Below are positions 43,011 to 52,169 of a stretch of 64,000 bases of DNA, piece after piece (the stretch's first letter is position 1; every line of letters starts with the position of its first letter). The DNA lies in the NCBI GenBank assembly GCA_036646055.1, contig JAVXMY010000001.1:1-64000 (forward strand), read 5' to 3'. This stretch comes from JAVWMQ01 sp036646055 (lineage in GTDB: Bacteria; Bacillota; Clostridia; Peptostreptococcales; Anaerovoracaceae). The position numbers and the translations under genes were made by a program. Under the pieces are notes generated by a model. That model had not been told where the DNA came from. It saw only the letters and a list, made by a program, of their open reading frames with translations, and made no database searches.

Positions 43011-44624
43011 TTAATATGACATAATCTCTCTAAATGCAATAGAACCTGTATCTCGTTGGTCAAAATCCAAAGTTAACTCTGTAACATTTGTAAGATCTAT
43101 TCCCTTTAATAGCCCAAGAGGTATTCTGATTTGTTTTATATAAGTAGTTCCATCAAACACCATCGAAGAACCACTTTTACCCATTACTTCATCCTTTATC
43201 ATTTCACCTAGAGGGTAATCAATCAAATCACTTGTTGTAGGAATTGTCACCTTAACTATTTTGCCAGAACCATCTTTAACTCCAACTGAAAATCCTTGTC
43301 CTTCTCCTCTAGTATTGTTAGCCTCACTTGGGTCTAGTAAAAGCCTCAAAGCAATTCCCTTTGTATTACTAATATCCTTTGTATTAATTGGTAATGTAAC
43401 CTTTTGGCCTTTTTCCTTCCATGTAAATTTTTCAAAACTTATTGAATTACGGCCTAACAAAGGTACATTCAAGCCGAGTGCCTTGTCCTTGTTATAAATC
43501 TGTGATTCAATTATTTTTTTTGCTACAATACCAGAAGTCATTTCGTAAGGTTTATGTAAATCATTAACAATTTTTTTGTTCCCATTTTTATTTATTGTAG
43601 TAAATACTTTAAGTCCATCAATTTCATTTACATTGATTTTAGAATCATCAAATATAGTATTTGTAATTTTGCCTTCCAAAGTAGCCTTAACTAAACTTAA
43701 GGTATATTTTTTCAAAAAATTCCGTTGAACTTTTTCGCTAATCTGCTCCTGCACCTTCCCTGGCGGAAAGGAAGCATCGTTTTTCTTAACTACAGTGTTA
43801 AAGTAATTGTGATTGGCAAACCTAAGCAAAACGCCACTATTTAATTTTTGATTTTTTGTTTGCCTAACACTTTCGTAAATTCCCATGCCATCATGTCCCA
43901 TTACATCCCCATCATATTCTGGTACAAGAGTGTTAATGCTTTTAATTGGTAAATCAAACTTTGTTCCCTCAAAATTATCGGAAGGGGCTAAGGCAAAAAT
44001 ACTCTTAACCTTAATACCGTATTTTTTTTCCTTTACGACTAAATCATTAATTAGAGTACCTGCTGTAGAATGGCCAATTAACATAACATTGTTAAAATCA
44101 ATTTTGTTCTTTAAGTTGACTTTGTACTTGTTTTTTGATCCTCTATTTAACTTCTTTAGAACTTTAATTTGCTCTGCAAACATATATGGCGTTCTATATC
44201 TATCCTGATTGTCTTCATCCTTCCAATGATAGGCTCCATTAATATCCATTGAAATAGCTAAATATCCATTGGCTGCTAAGTAGTCCACCAAATACTTAAA
44301 TCCTACATCATAACGCCTTTTGTTATCATTATCATGTTGTCCATGCAAAATAATAATTGGCTTAAGCTTACCTTTTTTGATTTTTGGGTAAGAAAGAATC
44401 CCTCTAAGTTTGTACTTATACGGAAGGCCTTTTGGATTCGCATTCTTAATTTTTCTACTTCCAAAATCGTAATTTACAAACTTGGTATCAAGTTTTTTTG
44501 AATTTTCAAGGGTCAAACTTTCACCCTTAACCACACTTTCACCTTGTCCTTCTGATGCAAAACCATATGCCGCTGTAGACATAACAAGCACTAGACAAAG
44601 GAGTAAACAAATCTTTTTTTTCAT
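43011..44624 (-). CDS. Secreted alpha/beta hydrolase
   Basis: 537 residues beginning with a signal peptide (KKKICLLLCLVLVMSTAAYG, cleavage near FASEG). The hydrolase domain shows ILHGQHD near 96 (oxyanion side), a nucleophile elbow MLIGHSTAGTLIND near 187 (Ser in GHSTAG) and a later acid/His region (PEYDGDVMGHDGMGIYESV; FANHNYFNTVV), so a triad is plausible. The last 150 residues form a separate beta-rich domain. The protein is likely outside the cell or at the wall, but there is no obvious LPXTG or lipobox. It could be an esterase or lipase; the substrate is unknown. It is on the same strand as the polyamine genes 115 bases away, but there is no sign of shared regulation. Confidence 0.8.
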   Translation of the reverse strand: MKKKICLLLCLVLVMSTAAYGFASEGQGESVVKGESLTLENSKKLDTKFVNYDFGSRKIKNANPKGLPYKYKLRGILSYPKIKKGKLKPIIILHGQHDNDNKRRYDVGFKYLVDYLAANGYLAISMDINGAYHWKDEDNQDRYRTPYMFAEQIKVLKKLNRGSKNKYKVNLKNKIDFNNVMLIGHSTAGTLINDLVVKEKKYGIKVKSIFALAPSDNFEGTKFDLPIKSINTLVPEYDGDVMGHDGMGIYESVRQTKNQKLNSGVLLRFANHNYFNTVVKKNDASFPPGKVQEQISEKVQRNFLKKYTLSLVKATLEGKITNTIFDDSKINVNEIDGLKVFTTINKNGNKKIVNDLHKPYEMTSGIVAKKIIESQIYNKDKALGLNVPLLGRNSISFEKFTWKEKGQKVTLPINTKDISNTKGIALRLLLDPSEANNTRGEGQGFSVGVKDGSGKIVKVTIPTTSDLIDYPLGEMIKDEVMGKSGSSMVFDGTTYIKQIRIPLGLLKGIDLTNVTELTLDFDQRDTGSIAFREIMSY

Positions 44625-44738
44625 ACTTATTCTCCATTTCTATATTAATAATTTTTTTATTTTATCATATAAAAATCCCCTTGTGTCATTTATCAAGACT
44701 TCTTAATAAAGATTAATTTTTCTTGATTTTATGAAAAT

Positions 44739-46742
44739 CTAGACTATATTATCCTTAATTCTTTTGTACTTCATTTTTTTACGCTGTCTAAGAATAAACT
44801 TACAGGCAACAATGGCCAAAATAGCACTAATAGGCATTAGCCCCCAAGAAACAAAAGATTTATTACTAGCCATTACCTCAACCCAATACTTGTCAATATT
44901 AAGATTAGTTCTCTCCGACAAATTAATAAACTGTTCAGAATTATCTACAATATCATCTTCTGGATAAATAATTTTATTATTCTTAATTTCCTCAGGCAAA
45001 ATTTCATAAGCCGCCTTATTTGGAGTAGAGTAACCGATAAACTCAATATTGTCCCTGGCAACCTTAGGTTCATTTAAGAAATTTATAAACATCTCCGAAG
45101 CTTCCTTCTCCTGAGAGTTACTTGGAATAGCCGCAGCATCTACAAACACATTAGTCCCTTCCTTAGGAAAAGCAACATTTATATTTTCATTATACTCCAT
45201 CATTAAACTAGCATCCCCAGAATAATATGGAGCTATAATAGCCTCCTCGTTTTCCATCTTATCAAAAATCTGATCCATAACGTAAGCCTGAACTAAAGGC
45301 TTCTGCCTCTTAAGTTCTAAAGTCGCTTCCCTTAGTTCCTTATCATTTTCAGTATTTAGAGAATACCCAAGTTTCTTACAAGTAATACCAAAAGCGTCTC
45401 TAGAATTACTAAACATAAGCATCTTATCTTTATATTTTTTGTCCCAAAGAGCATCCCAGGAAGTTGGCGCTTCTTTAATATACTTCTCATTATACAAAAT
45501 ACCAACAATATTCCACGCATAAGGAACAGAATACTTAGCCCCTTTGTCGTAGTCTGGATCTGCAAACCTATGGTCAATTAAATTAATATTAGGAATATTC
45601 TCCTTGTCCAAAGGCAAAAGCATATCTTCCTCAATCATTCTAGCAACCATATAATCAGAGGGAAAAATCACATCGTAATTAACGCTTCCCTTCTTTAATT
45701 TAGCATACAACTCTTCATTAGTAGCAAAGTTGGTGTAATAAACCTTAATACCCGTAAGTTTTTCAAATTCCTTAACAATATTATATCCTCCATCGCTACC
45801 ATCTGAAAGATACTCACCCCAATTATACACGCTAATTGACTTCCCCTGTCCAGCAAATCTACTGTAGTAGTCTTTGTCAAAAGATGCCCCATTAGCCTTA
45901 TCCATTGTAAGAAAAAAACTGCTCATCCCAGTTATAACCACTATAGCCAAAAGTGCTAGATTGCGCGAGTTTTTCCCGGCAATGCCAAATGACTTTTTGA
46001 AATCCTTGGTGTTGGCAATAATTAGTACTATCAGCACTATAACAAAAATGATTGTAGACAAAGCATTAATTTCAGGACTTATTCTCTTTCTAACCATGGC
46101 ATAAATCAGCACAGGTAGAGTCTGAGTTTTGTCTCCACTTACGAAGTAACTTACATTGAAATCGTCTAGTGAAAATGTCAAAGCTATTACAAATCCAGTT
46201 AAAATTCCTGGCATAATTTCAGGAATTAGTACTTTGGTAAAAGCCTTCCAAGGTGTACACCCAAGGTCCATAGCCGCTTCAATTAAGTTTTTGTCTAGTT
46301 GTCTTAATTTTGGCATAACACTTAGTATTACATAGGGTAAATTAAATGTTATATGGGCAATAATCAGTGTAGTTAAGGCAAACTTTATCTTAAACATTGT
46401 AAAGAGTAGCATTAAAGATACACCCATTACTATTTCAGGGCTTACTATTGGAATTAAAGTAAAGCCCATAATTATTTGACTATTTCTTTTTCGCATATTG
46501 TTGATTCCAATTGCAGCTAGACTACCAAATACTGTGGCTAATATGGCTGAAACAAAGGCAACAATTAGTGTTGTTACAAAGGCATTCATTATTGTTTCAT
46601 TATGAAGTAGTTTAATATACCATTTCAAACTAAATCCAGTAAAATTACTTCTACTTTTGCTTTCGTTAAAACTAAAGACAATTAGTACCAAAATAGGTGC
46701 GTATAAGAATAGTAATACAGCCCATGAATATAGTTTTTTCAT
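44739..46742 (-). CDS. potCD: Fused spermidine/putrescine ABC transporter permease (PotC) and binding protein (PotD)
   Basis: 667 residues joining two proteins. Residues 1-255 are a PotC-like permease with six helices and the EAA-type loop LIEAAMDLGCTPWKAFTKVLIPEIMPG near 155. A helix near 263-280 acts as a membrane anchor. Residues 285-635 are a PotD-like substrate-binding domain, starting SISVYNWGEYLSDG, with FPSDYMVARM and NIVGILYNEKY. A further helix at 640-660 ends the chain. Tethered binding proteins replace lipoproteins in Gram-positive bacteria. The gene overlaps potB by four bases. Polyamine type follows from the operon (potA, potB); whether spermidine or putrescine cannot be read. 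Confidence 0.92.
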   Translation of the reverse strand: MKKLYSWAVLLFLYAPILVLIVFSFNESKSRSNFTGFSLKWYIKLLHNETIMNAFVTTLIVAFVSAILATVFGSLAAIGINNMRKRNSQIIMGFTLIPIVSPEIVMGVSLMLLFTMFKIKFALTTLIIAHITFNLPYVILSVMPKLRQLDKNLIEAAMDLGCTPWKAFTKVLIPEIMPGILTGFVIALTFSLDDFNVSYFVSGDKTQTLPVLIYAMVRKRISPEINALSTIIFVIVLIVLIIANTKDFKKSFGIAGKNSRNLALLAIVVITGMSSFFLTMDKANGASFDKDYYSRFAGQGKSISVYNWGEYLSDGSDGGYNIVKEFEKLTGIKVYYTNFATNEELYAKLKKGSVNYDVIFPSDYMVARMIEEDMLLPLDKENIPNINLIDHRFADPDYDKGAKYSVPYAWNIVGILYNEKYIKEAPTSWDALWDKKYKDKMLMFSNSRDAFGITCKKLGYSLNTENDKELREATLELKRQKPLVQAYVMDQIFDKMENEEAIIAPYYSGDASLMMEYNENINVAFPKEGTNVFVDAAAIPSNSQEKEASEMFINFLNEPKVARDNIEFIGYSTPNKAAYEILPEEIKNNKIIYPEDDIVDNSEQFINLSERTNLNIDKYWVEVMASNKSFVSWGLMPISAILAIVACKFILRQRKKMKYKRIKDNIV

Positions 46743-47557
46743 AGTAGCATACCCTCCTTACTTTCAACATCGTGAAATAAGTTGGTTATAGCCATGCATA
46801 CTATAATAATTACCATTAATACAATTGATATTGCTGACCCTAGATTAATGTTATAGGTATTGCCTAAGAACTGCATTTCTATTAGGTCTCCTATCATCAT
46901 AAATGATCCACCACCAAGCATTCTAGATATTGCAAATGTTGAAACTGATGGTACGAATACCATAATTATTCCTGTAGATATTCCTGGCATAGATAATGGC
47001 AATATTACATCTTTAAAAGTCTGGAATCTATTACAGCCAAGATCTGCTGCTGCTTCAATTACCAAACTATCAATTTTAGTCATAACTGAATAAATTGGAA
47101 GTATCATAAATGGCAGATAATTATATACCATACCAAGTACAACTGCTCCTTCAGTATTGATCATATCAAAGGGCCCAAGGCCAAATATGGCGAAAAACTT
47201 ATTTATTAGACCATTATGTTCTAATAGCGTCATCCATGCATAGGTTCTAATCAAAAAGTTAAGCCACATAGGTAGCATCAAAAGCATTAAGTATAGTGTT
47301 TGCTTCTTTTTTTCTTTTCTCGACATCAAAAAAGCAAATGGATATGCCATAATTAAGCATATAACAGTCGCCACTATAGATAACCAAATAGAGTCCGCAA
47401 TAACTGGACCATATCTAATGGACTGCGAGAAATTTTCTATTGTAAAGCCTCCGTCTGAATTAACAAAGGCAAAATAGCACACCAAACCGATTGGAAAAAC
47501 AATAAATAATATTGACCAAACAATATAAGGCGAACTAGCTAAATTTCTTGATTTCAT
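46739..47557 (-). CDS. potB: Spermidine/putrescine ABC transporter permease (PotB)
   Basis: A 272-residue inner permease with six transmembrane helices (starting near 12, 65, 95, 140, 190 and 240). The EAA loop VIEAAADLGCNRFQTFKDVILPLSMPG is near 167. It partners with the PotC half of the fused gene and docks to PotA. It follows potA by 20 bases. Confidence 0.95.
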   Translation of the reverse strand: MKSRNLASSPYIVWSILFIVFPIGLVCYFAFVNSDGGFTIENFSQSIRYGPVIADSIWLSIVATVICLIMAYPFAFLMSRKEKKKQTLYLMLLMLPMWLNFLIRTYAWMTLLEHNGLINKFFAIFGLGPFDMINTEGAVVLGMVYNYLPFMILPIYSVMTKIDSLVIEAAADLGCNRFQTFKDVILPLSMPGISTGIIMVFVPSVSTFAISRMLGGGSFMMIGDLIEMQFLGNTYNINLGSAISIVLMVIIIVCMAITNLFHDVESKEGMLL

Positions 47558-47577
47558 TTATTCTCCTCAAAAAAATC

Positions 47578-48618
47578 TTACTTATTCATTATATGAATGT
47601 ATTCAGGTATAACAGATAAACCAACTTTCATGCCAGGGTGATATTCCTGGGTAGTATGTACTAACCAATTAAAGCCTTCACCAACTACTGTATTCTCAAA
47701 GTGAACACCTTTAAAAACAGTACTGTCTACTACTCCATTAAACATCCCCTGTCCAAATTCACCAATGGTCCAATCTTCTGGTCTAATTACAACATCTACA
47801 AGCTGATCCTTGTCAAAGCCTTCATCTGAACAATCCAAAAGACAATTTCCAATTTCAACTTTGTAATCTTCTCTCATAATCCCATCAACAATATTGCTTT
47901 CTCCAATAAACTCGGCAACAAATTTGTTAATAGGCTCATTATATAAATCTGTTGGGCTACCAACTTGCAAAATATCCCCATCATTCATTACAACAACACG
48001 ATCTGACATAGTCAAAGCTTCTTCCTGGTCATGGGTAACATAAATAAATGTTATGTCCATTTTTTGTTGAATTTTCTTTAGTTCTATTTGCATCTCTTTT
48101 CTAAGTTTTAAATCTAGTGCACCTAAAGGCTCATCTAAAAGCAAAACTTTTGGAAGGTTAACAAGAGCTCGTGCAATTGCTACTCTCTGCTGCTGACCAC
48201 CACTTAATCTATCTATAGTCCTAAGTTCATAACCAGAAAGGTTAACAAGCTTAAGCATTTCTTTCACTCTAACAATTCGTTCTTCTTCAGGAACTTTACT
48301 TATCTTTAATCCAAACTCAATGTTTTCAAATACATTAAGATGAGGAAACAATGCGTACCTCTGAAAAACTGTATTAATATGCCTTTTGTAAGGGGGGATA
48401 TCGTTAATCCTTTTACCGTCGATAATTATATCTCCACCACTGGGATTTAGAAAACCACCAATTATTTTTAATGTAGTTGTTTTACCACATCCAGAAGGTC
48501 CAAGTAATGTAACAAATTCCTTGTCTTTAATATGTAGATTTATTCCATTTAAAACCTTAGTATCTTCAAACTCAAAAGTAAGATTTTTAATATCTATTAA
48601 AGTTTTTCTTTCTTCCAT
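47578..48618 (-). CDS. potA: Spermidine/putrescine ABC transporter ATP-binding protein (PotA)
   Basis: 346 residues: Walker A GPSGCGKTTTLK near 37, Q-loop QRYALFPHLNVFEN near 84, signature LSGGQQQRVAIARAL near 134, Walker B LLLDEPLGALDL near 156 and the H-loop THDQEEAL, then a C-terminal TOBE domain (residues 230-346) typical of importers such as PotA and MalK. The ATG at 48618 follows AAAGGTG; the in-frame GTG inside that site is not the start. First gene of a potA-potB-potCD operon, immediately downstream of the pnp terminator. Confidence 0.95.
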   Translation of the reverse strand: MEERKTLIDIKNLTFEFEDTKVLNGINLHIKDKEFVTLLGPSGCGKTTTLKIIGGFLNPSGGDIIIDGKRINDIPPYKRHINTVFQRYALFPHLNVFENIEFGLKISKVPEEERIVRVKEMLKLVNLSGYELRTIDRLSGGQQQRVAIARALVNLPKVLLLDEPLGALDLKLRKEMQIELKKIQQKMDITFIYVTHDQEEALTMSDRVVVMNDGDILQVGSPTDLYNEPINKFVAEFIGESNIVDGIMREDYKVEIGNCLLDCSDEGFDKDQLVDVVIRPEDWTIGEFGQGMFNGVVDSTVFKGVHFENTVVGEGFNWLVHTTQEYHPGMKVGLSVIPEYIHIMNK

Positions 48619-48650
48619 TTGCACCTTTTTCTCCTATTGTTCTAATAGCC

Positions 48651-48695
48651 AAAAAAATCATCTAAGTTATGGTGCAACTTAGATGATTTCTTTAA
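48651..48695 (-). terminator. Terminator after pnp
   Basis: A 12-bp stem ATCATCTAAGTT / AACTTAGATGAT with a 7-base loop (48657-48687), followed on the minus strand by a T-run (TTTTTTT). A strong intrinsic terminator, 31 bases after the pnp stop. Confidence 0.9.
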
Positions 48696-48718
48696 GCTAG
48701 TTTACTTGTGTGTAAATT

Positions 48719-50818
48719 CTACTCTACACCTTTTCTTGTTAAGTTGATTCTTCCCTGATTGTCGATTTCTGTTACCTTAACCTTAACAACATCTCCAATG
48801 TTCATTACATCTTCAACTTTTTCCACTCTCTTATCAGACATTTTTGAAATGTGTAATAGACCGTCCTTACCTGGAAGGATTTCAATGAAAGCACCAAAGT
48901 TCATAATTCTTGCAACTTTACCTTCATAGATTTCGCCTACTTCAACTTCCTTAATTAGAAGTTCAATTTCCTTAACGCCTGCTTCTGCACTAGCCATATC
49001 TGGTGCAGCAATGTAAACAAGACCTGTTTCATCAATATCAATTTTAACACCTGTTTCATCAATAATTCTATTAATTGTCTTGCCACCAGGACCAATAATA
49101 ACTCTAATCTTATCAGGATTAACCTGCATAGAGATAATTCTTGGCGCAAAGGCACTCATTTCTTCTCTTGGAGCTGGAATTTCTGCTAGCATCTCACTCA
49201 TAATATGCATTCTGCCTTCATGAGCCTGAGCTAAAGCATCTTCAAGAACTTTTTTAGATAATCCGTGAACTTTAATATCCATCTGAATAGCTGTAATACC
49301 ATTAGCAGTACCAGCAACCTTAAAGTCCATATCTCCTAAGAAGTCTTCCATTCCCTGAATATCAGAAAGAATAGCCATCTTACTTGAACCATCTTCTTCA
49401 ACTCTTTCTATAAGACCCATAGCAATACCTGCAACTGGTGCCTTAATTGGAACACCTGCGTCCATAAGAGCCAAGCAAGAACCACAAACTGAAGCCTGTG
49501 ATGTAGATCCGTTAGATGAAAGAATTTCTGATACAACTCTAATAGCATAAGGGAACTCTTCTACTGAAGGAAGAACTGGTAAAATAGCTCTTTCAGCTAA
49601 GGCACCATGTCCAATTTCTCTTCTACCTGGAGAACGCATTGGTCTAGCTTCGCCAACTGAGTAAGCTGGGAAGTTATAGTGATGCATGTATCTCTTGTCA
49701 GTATCTTCACCGATTCCATCAATTCTCTGGCCTTCGCCAACAGGACCTAAAGTAGCAACTGAAAGTGCCTGAGTCTGTCCTCTCTTAAATAGCCCTGTTC
49801 CGTGACATCTTGGTAAAATACCTGTATCTACCCAAATAGGTCTAATTTCGTTATGTTTACGGTTGTCTGGTCTAATTCCATCATCTAAAATTAAACTTCT
49901 AACCTGTTCTTTTGTTATTGTATATAGTACTGCAGCAATGTCCTTACCGTTTTCTGGGTATTTTTCTGCAAAATATTCCTGAGTTTCAACTTCTACTGCA
50001 TCCATGTTTTCAAGTCTTTCCATCTTTTCAACAGTCTTAACAGCAGCTCTCATTTTAGCTTCAGCAAATTCTCTAACATCAGCTTCGATTTCTTCAGGGC
50101 ACTTAGTTAATTCAATATTTTTCTTTTCTTTACCAACTTCAGCAACAACTTCATCGATAAATTCAATAATTTTTTTGATTTCTTCATGAGCAAACATAAT
50201 TCCATCTAAAACTACTGCTTCTGAAACTTCATTAGCACCAGCTTCTACCATCATGATAGCATCTCTAGTACCTGAAACTACTAAGTGTAATTCACTTGCT
50301 TCTCTTTCAGCTGATGTTGGGTTAACAATAAATTCACCATCAACTAAACCAACTAAAACTGAAGCTGTAGGACCATCCCATGGAATATCTGAAATAGATA
50401 ATGCAACTGATGAACCAATCATTGCAGCAATTTCTGATGGAGCGTCATGATCCATACTCATTACTGTAGCAACAACCTGAACGTCATTGTAAAAACCCTT
50501 AGGGAAAAGTGGTCTAAGTGGTCTATCCATTAATCTTGAATTAAGAATTGCCTTCTCACTTGGTCTACCTTCTCTTTTAATAAATCCACCAGGAATCTTG
50601 CCTGCCGCATACATTTTTTCTTCGTAATCACAACTTAATGGGAAAAAGTCAATGTCTGGTCTTGGTTTTTCACTCATTACAGCTGTAACGTTAACAACAG
50701 TTTCGCCATACTTGACCATTACCTGGCCATTTGCCATTTCGCAAACCTTGCCGATTTCAAATTCTAATAATTTTCCGCCAACTGCTGTTCTAAATACTTT
50801 ATAATTTTCATACTTCAT
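48719..50818 (-). CDS. pnp: Polyribonucleotide nucleotidyltransferase (PNPase)
   Basis: A 699-residue phosphorolytic 3'-5' exoribonuclease of mRNA decay. It has two RNase PH domains (1-230 and 310-545) with the second-domain catalytic region (SDIQGMEDFLGDMDFKVAGT near 480-500), an all-alpha linker (240-300), then KH (RVIIGPGGKTINRIIDETG near 555-575) and S1 (GKVARIMNFGAFIEILPGKDGL near 620-640) domains. Full length. It lies downstream of rpsO, which is the usual rpsO-pnp order, here separated by a terminator. Confidence 0.97.
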   Translation of the reverse strand: MKYENYKVFRTAVGGKLLEFEIGKVCEMANGQVMVKYGETVVNVTAVMSEKPRPDIDFFPLSCDYEEKMYAAGKIPGGFIKREGRPSEKAILNSRLMDRPLRPLFPKGFYNDVQVVATVMSMDHDAPSEIAAMIGSSVALSISDIPWDGPTASVLVGLVDGEFIVNPTSAEREASELHLVVSGTRDAIMMVEAGANEVSEAVVLDGIMFAHEEIKKIIEFIDEVVAEVGKEKKNIELTKCPEEIEADVREFAEAKMRAAVKTVEKMERLENMDAVEVETQEYFAEKYPENGKDIAAVLYTITKEQVRSLILDDGIRPDNRKHNEIRPIWVDTGILPRCHGTGLFKRGQTQALSVATLGPVGEGQRIDGIGEDTDKRYMHHYNFPAYSVGEARPMRSPGRREIGHGALAERAILPVLPSVEEFPYAIRVVSEILSSNGSTSQASVCGSCLALMDAGVPIKAPVAGIAMGLIERVEEDGSSKMAILSDIQGMEDFLGDMDFKVAGTANGITAIQMDIKVHGLSKKVLEDALAQAHEGRMHIMSEMLAEIPAPREEMSAFAPRIISMQVNPDKIRVIIGPGGKTINRIIDETGVKIDIDETGLVYIAAPDMASAEAGVKEIELLIKEVEVGEIYEGKVARIMNFGAFIEILPGKDGLLHISKMSDKRVEKVEDVMNIGDVVKVKVTEIDNQGRINLTRKGVE

Positions 50819-50899
50819 TTTAACAACTACCTCCTGTTAAAACAGTTAATATATAGACAAAAGTGTCTATATTCGGGTCACCCCTACTTACCGTTATAT

Positions 50900-50935
50900 A
50901 TACAAATAAAAGCGAGGACACGCCTCGCTCTATTT
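50900..50935 (-). terminator. Terminator between rpsO and pnp
   Basis: Stem AGCGAGG / CCTCGCT with a 5-base loop (50911-50929), followed on the minus strand by TTTTATTTG. Partial read-through to pnp is likely, as in many rpsO-pnp pairs. Confidence 0.8.
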
Positions 50936-50942
50936 ACATAAG

Positions 50943-51209
50943 CTATTTTCTTAATCCTAAACGTGCAATAAGGTTTCTGTATCTTTCGATATCCTGACCT
51001 TTAACGTAGTTAAGAAGATTTCTTCTCTTACCAACCATCTTTAATAGACCTCTTCTTGAGTGATGGTCCTTCATGTGAACCTTTAAATGTTCATTTAAGT
51101 CGTTGATTCTGAATGTTAATACAGCAATCTGAACTTCTGGAGAACCTGTGTCTCCTTCTTTTAAAGCATACTCTTTGATGATTGAATCTTTAATTTCTTT
51201 TGTAATCAT
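50943..51209 (-). CDS. rpsO: 30S ribosomal protein S15
   Basis: 88 residues from ATG 51209 (MITKEIKDSIIKEYA), the usual length. Characteristic blocks: GDTGSPEVQIAVLTFRINDLNEHLK near 22-46, HMKDHHSRRGLLKMVGKRRNLLNYV near 49-73. A longer reading frame upstream is not supported because S15 begins at this residue in other bacteria. The ribosome-binding site is AGGAGAAAAT. Confidence 0.97.
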   Translation of the reverse strand: MITKEIKDSIIKEYALKEGDTGSPEVQIAVLTFRINDLNEHLKVHMKDHHSRRGLLKMVGKRRNLLNYVKGQDIERYRNLIARLGLRK

Positions 51210-51290
51210 TTTATTTTCTCCTATTTTTTTATACGCCATTACCGAGTTACCGTCAGAGATAACGGGAAACTAAGTAACGGTAAAATTACT
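51210..51290 (-). promoter_or_regulatory. Possible rpsO leader hairpin
   Basis: In the leader, TTACCGT and ACGGTAA (51277-51283 and 51247-51253) can pair around a 23-base loop, upstream of the S15 start. S15 represses its own mRNA in several bacteria through unrelated leader structures, so this is a candidate only. Confidence 0.3.
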
Positions 51291-51332
51291 AACGATTTAT
51301 AATACCACAAATACACCAATAAGGCAAGTATT

Positions 51333-52154
51333 TTAAACAAAAATACTGTTTTTTGCAGGTCTAATATATTCCGCTTCAAGTTCATGCTGATGATACAAAT
51401 AGTTTTCATCTACAAATGACTTAGCCCCTTCAGGGCACTTCTTAATACAAGCACAGCACTTCATACAAATGCCATTAAGTTTACTTACATCTTCCACATC
51501 AATAGAACCTAGTGGACAGACATTAACGCACACTTTACAATTGGTACATTTCTCTAGATCTGTAACAGGTTTAACCTTTCTAATATCTACTGGATTTCCC
51601 TTCCTATCTCTAGGCTGATAATAACCTCCATAAGAAGGTCCTTCTAGCCCGTCGACTTCTATTGTTTGGTATAGTGAGCTACTTGAGATTTTTTCCCCTA
51701 TTGCTTTTGCAAACTCTCTTGCCTGTTTTTTATCATTATCATCTGGTCTTCCTTGCCCTAAAATTTGGGAAAAAGAATGTAGGCAACTAAATCCACCAGC
51801 TGCAATAGCAGTCATTTTGCTTTTTTCTAATATATCTCGAAGTTCTATTAAGGCGTTATCGTATGACCTATTTCCAAAACAAACTATAGGAACACAAATA
51901 GCTCCATTGCCAACTAGTGTATCTAAGAATTTCAAAAGCACATTAGGCACTCTTCCTGCTATAACAGGTGTACCAAAAATTACAATGTCTTCTTTATTAA
52001 ATTCCTTTATTTCAGTTCTAGCCTTTGGCAAGGTGAAGTCCCATGTTTCCCAAGGTAAGTCTAAGACCAAAGCAAGTTCTTTCATAATAGTTTCTACAAC
52101 GGTTTTCGTTGTTCCAGTAGCACTAAAATATGCTCCAATAACCTTCTTCGCCAC
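51333..52154 (-). CDS. EFR1-type flavodoxin-ferredoxin
   Basis: 273 residues: an N-terminal flavodoxin-like domain (GAYFSATGTTKTVVE near 7, FGTPVIAGRVPN near 58, CFGNRSYDNALIEL near 92) joined to two 4Fe-4S clusters, CTNCKVCVNVCP (near 192) and CMKCCACIKKCP (near 220). EFR1 proteins are found throughout Clostridia and are thought to pass electrons from reduced ferredoxin-like donors; the partner here is unknown. The start is GTG after AAGGAGG. It follows ribF, the FMN/FAD synthase, by 15 bases; both are flavin-related, but the link is probably just order. Confidence 0.9.
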   Translation of the reverse strand: MAKKVIGAYFSATGTTKTVVETIMKELALVLDLPWETWDFTLPKARTEIKEFNKEDIVIFGTPVIAGRVPNVLLKFLDTLVGNGAICVPIVCFGNRSYDNALIELRDILEKSKMTAIAAGGFSCLHSFSQILGQGRPDDNDKKQAREFAKAIGEKISSSSLYQTIEVDGLEGPSYGGYYQPRDRKGNPVDIRKVKPVTDLEKCTNCKVCVNVCPLGSIDVEDVSKLNGICMKCCACIKKCPEGAKSFVDENYLYHQHELEAEYIRPAKNSIFV

Positions 52155-52169
52155 AATAACCTCCTTAAG

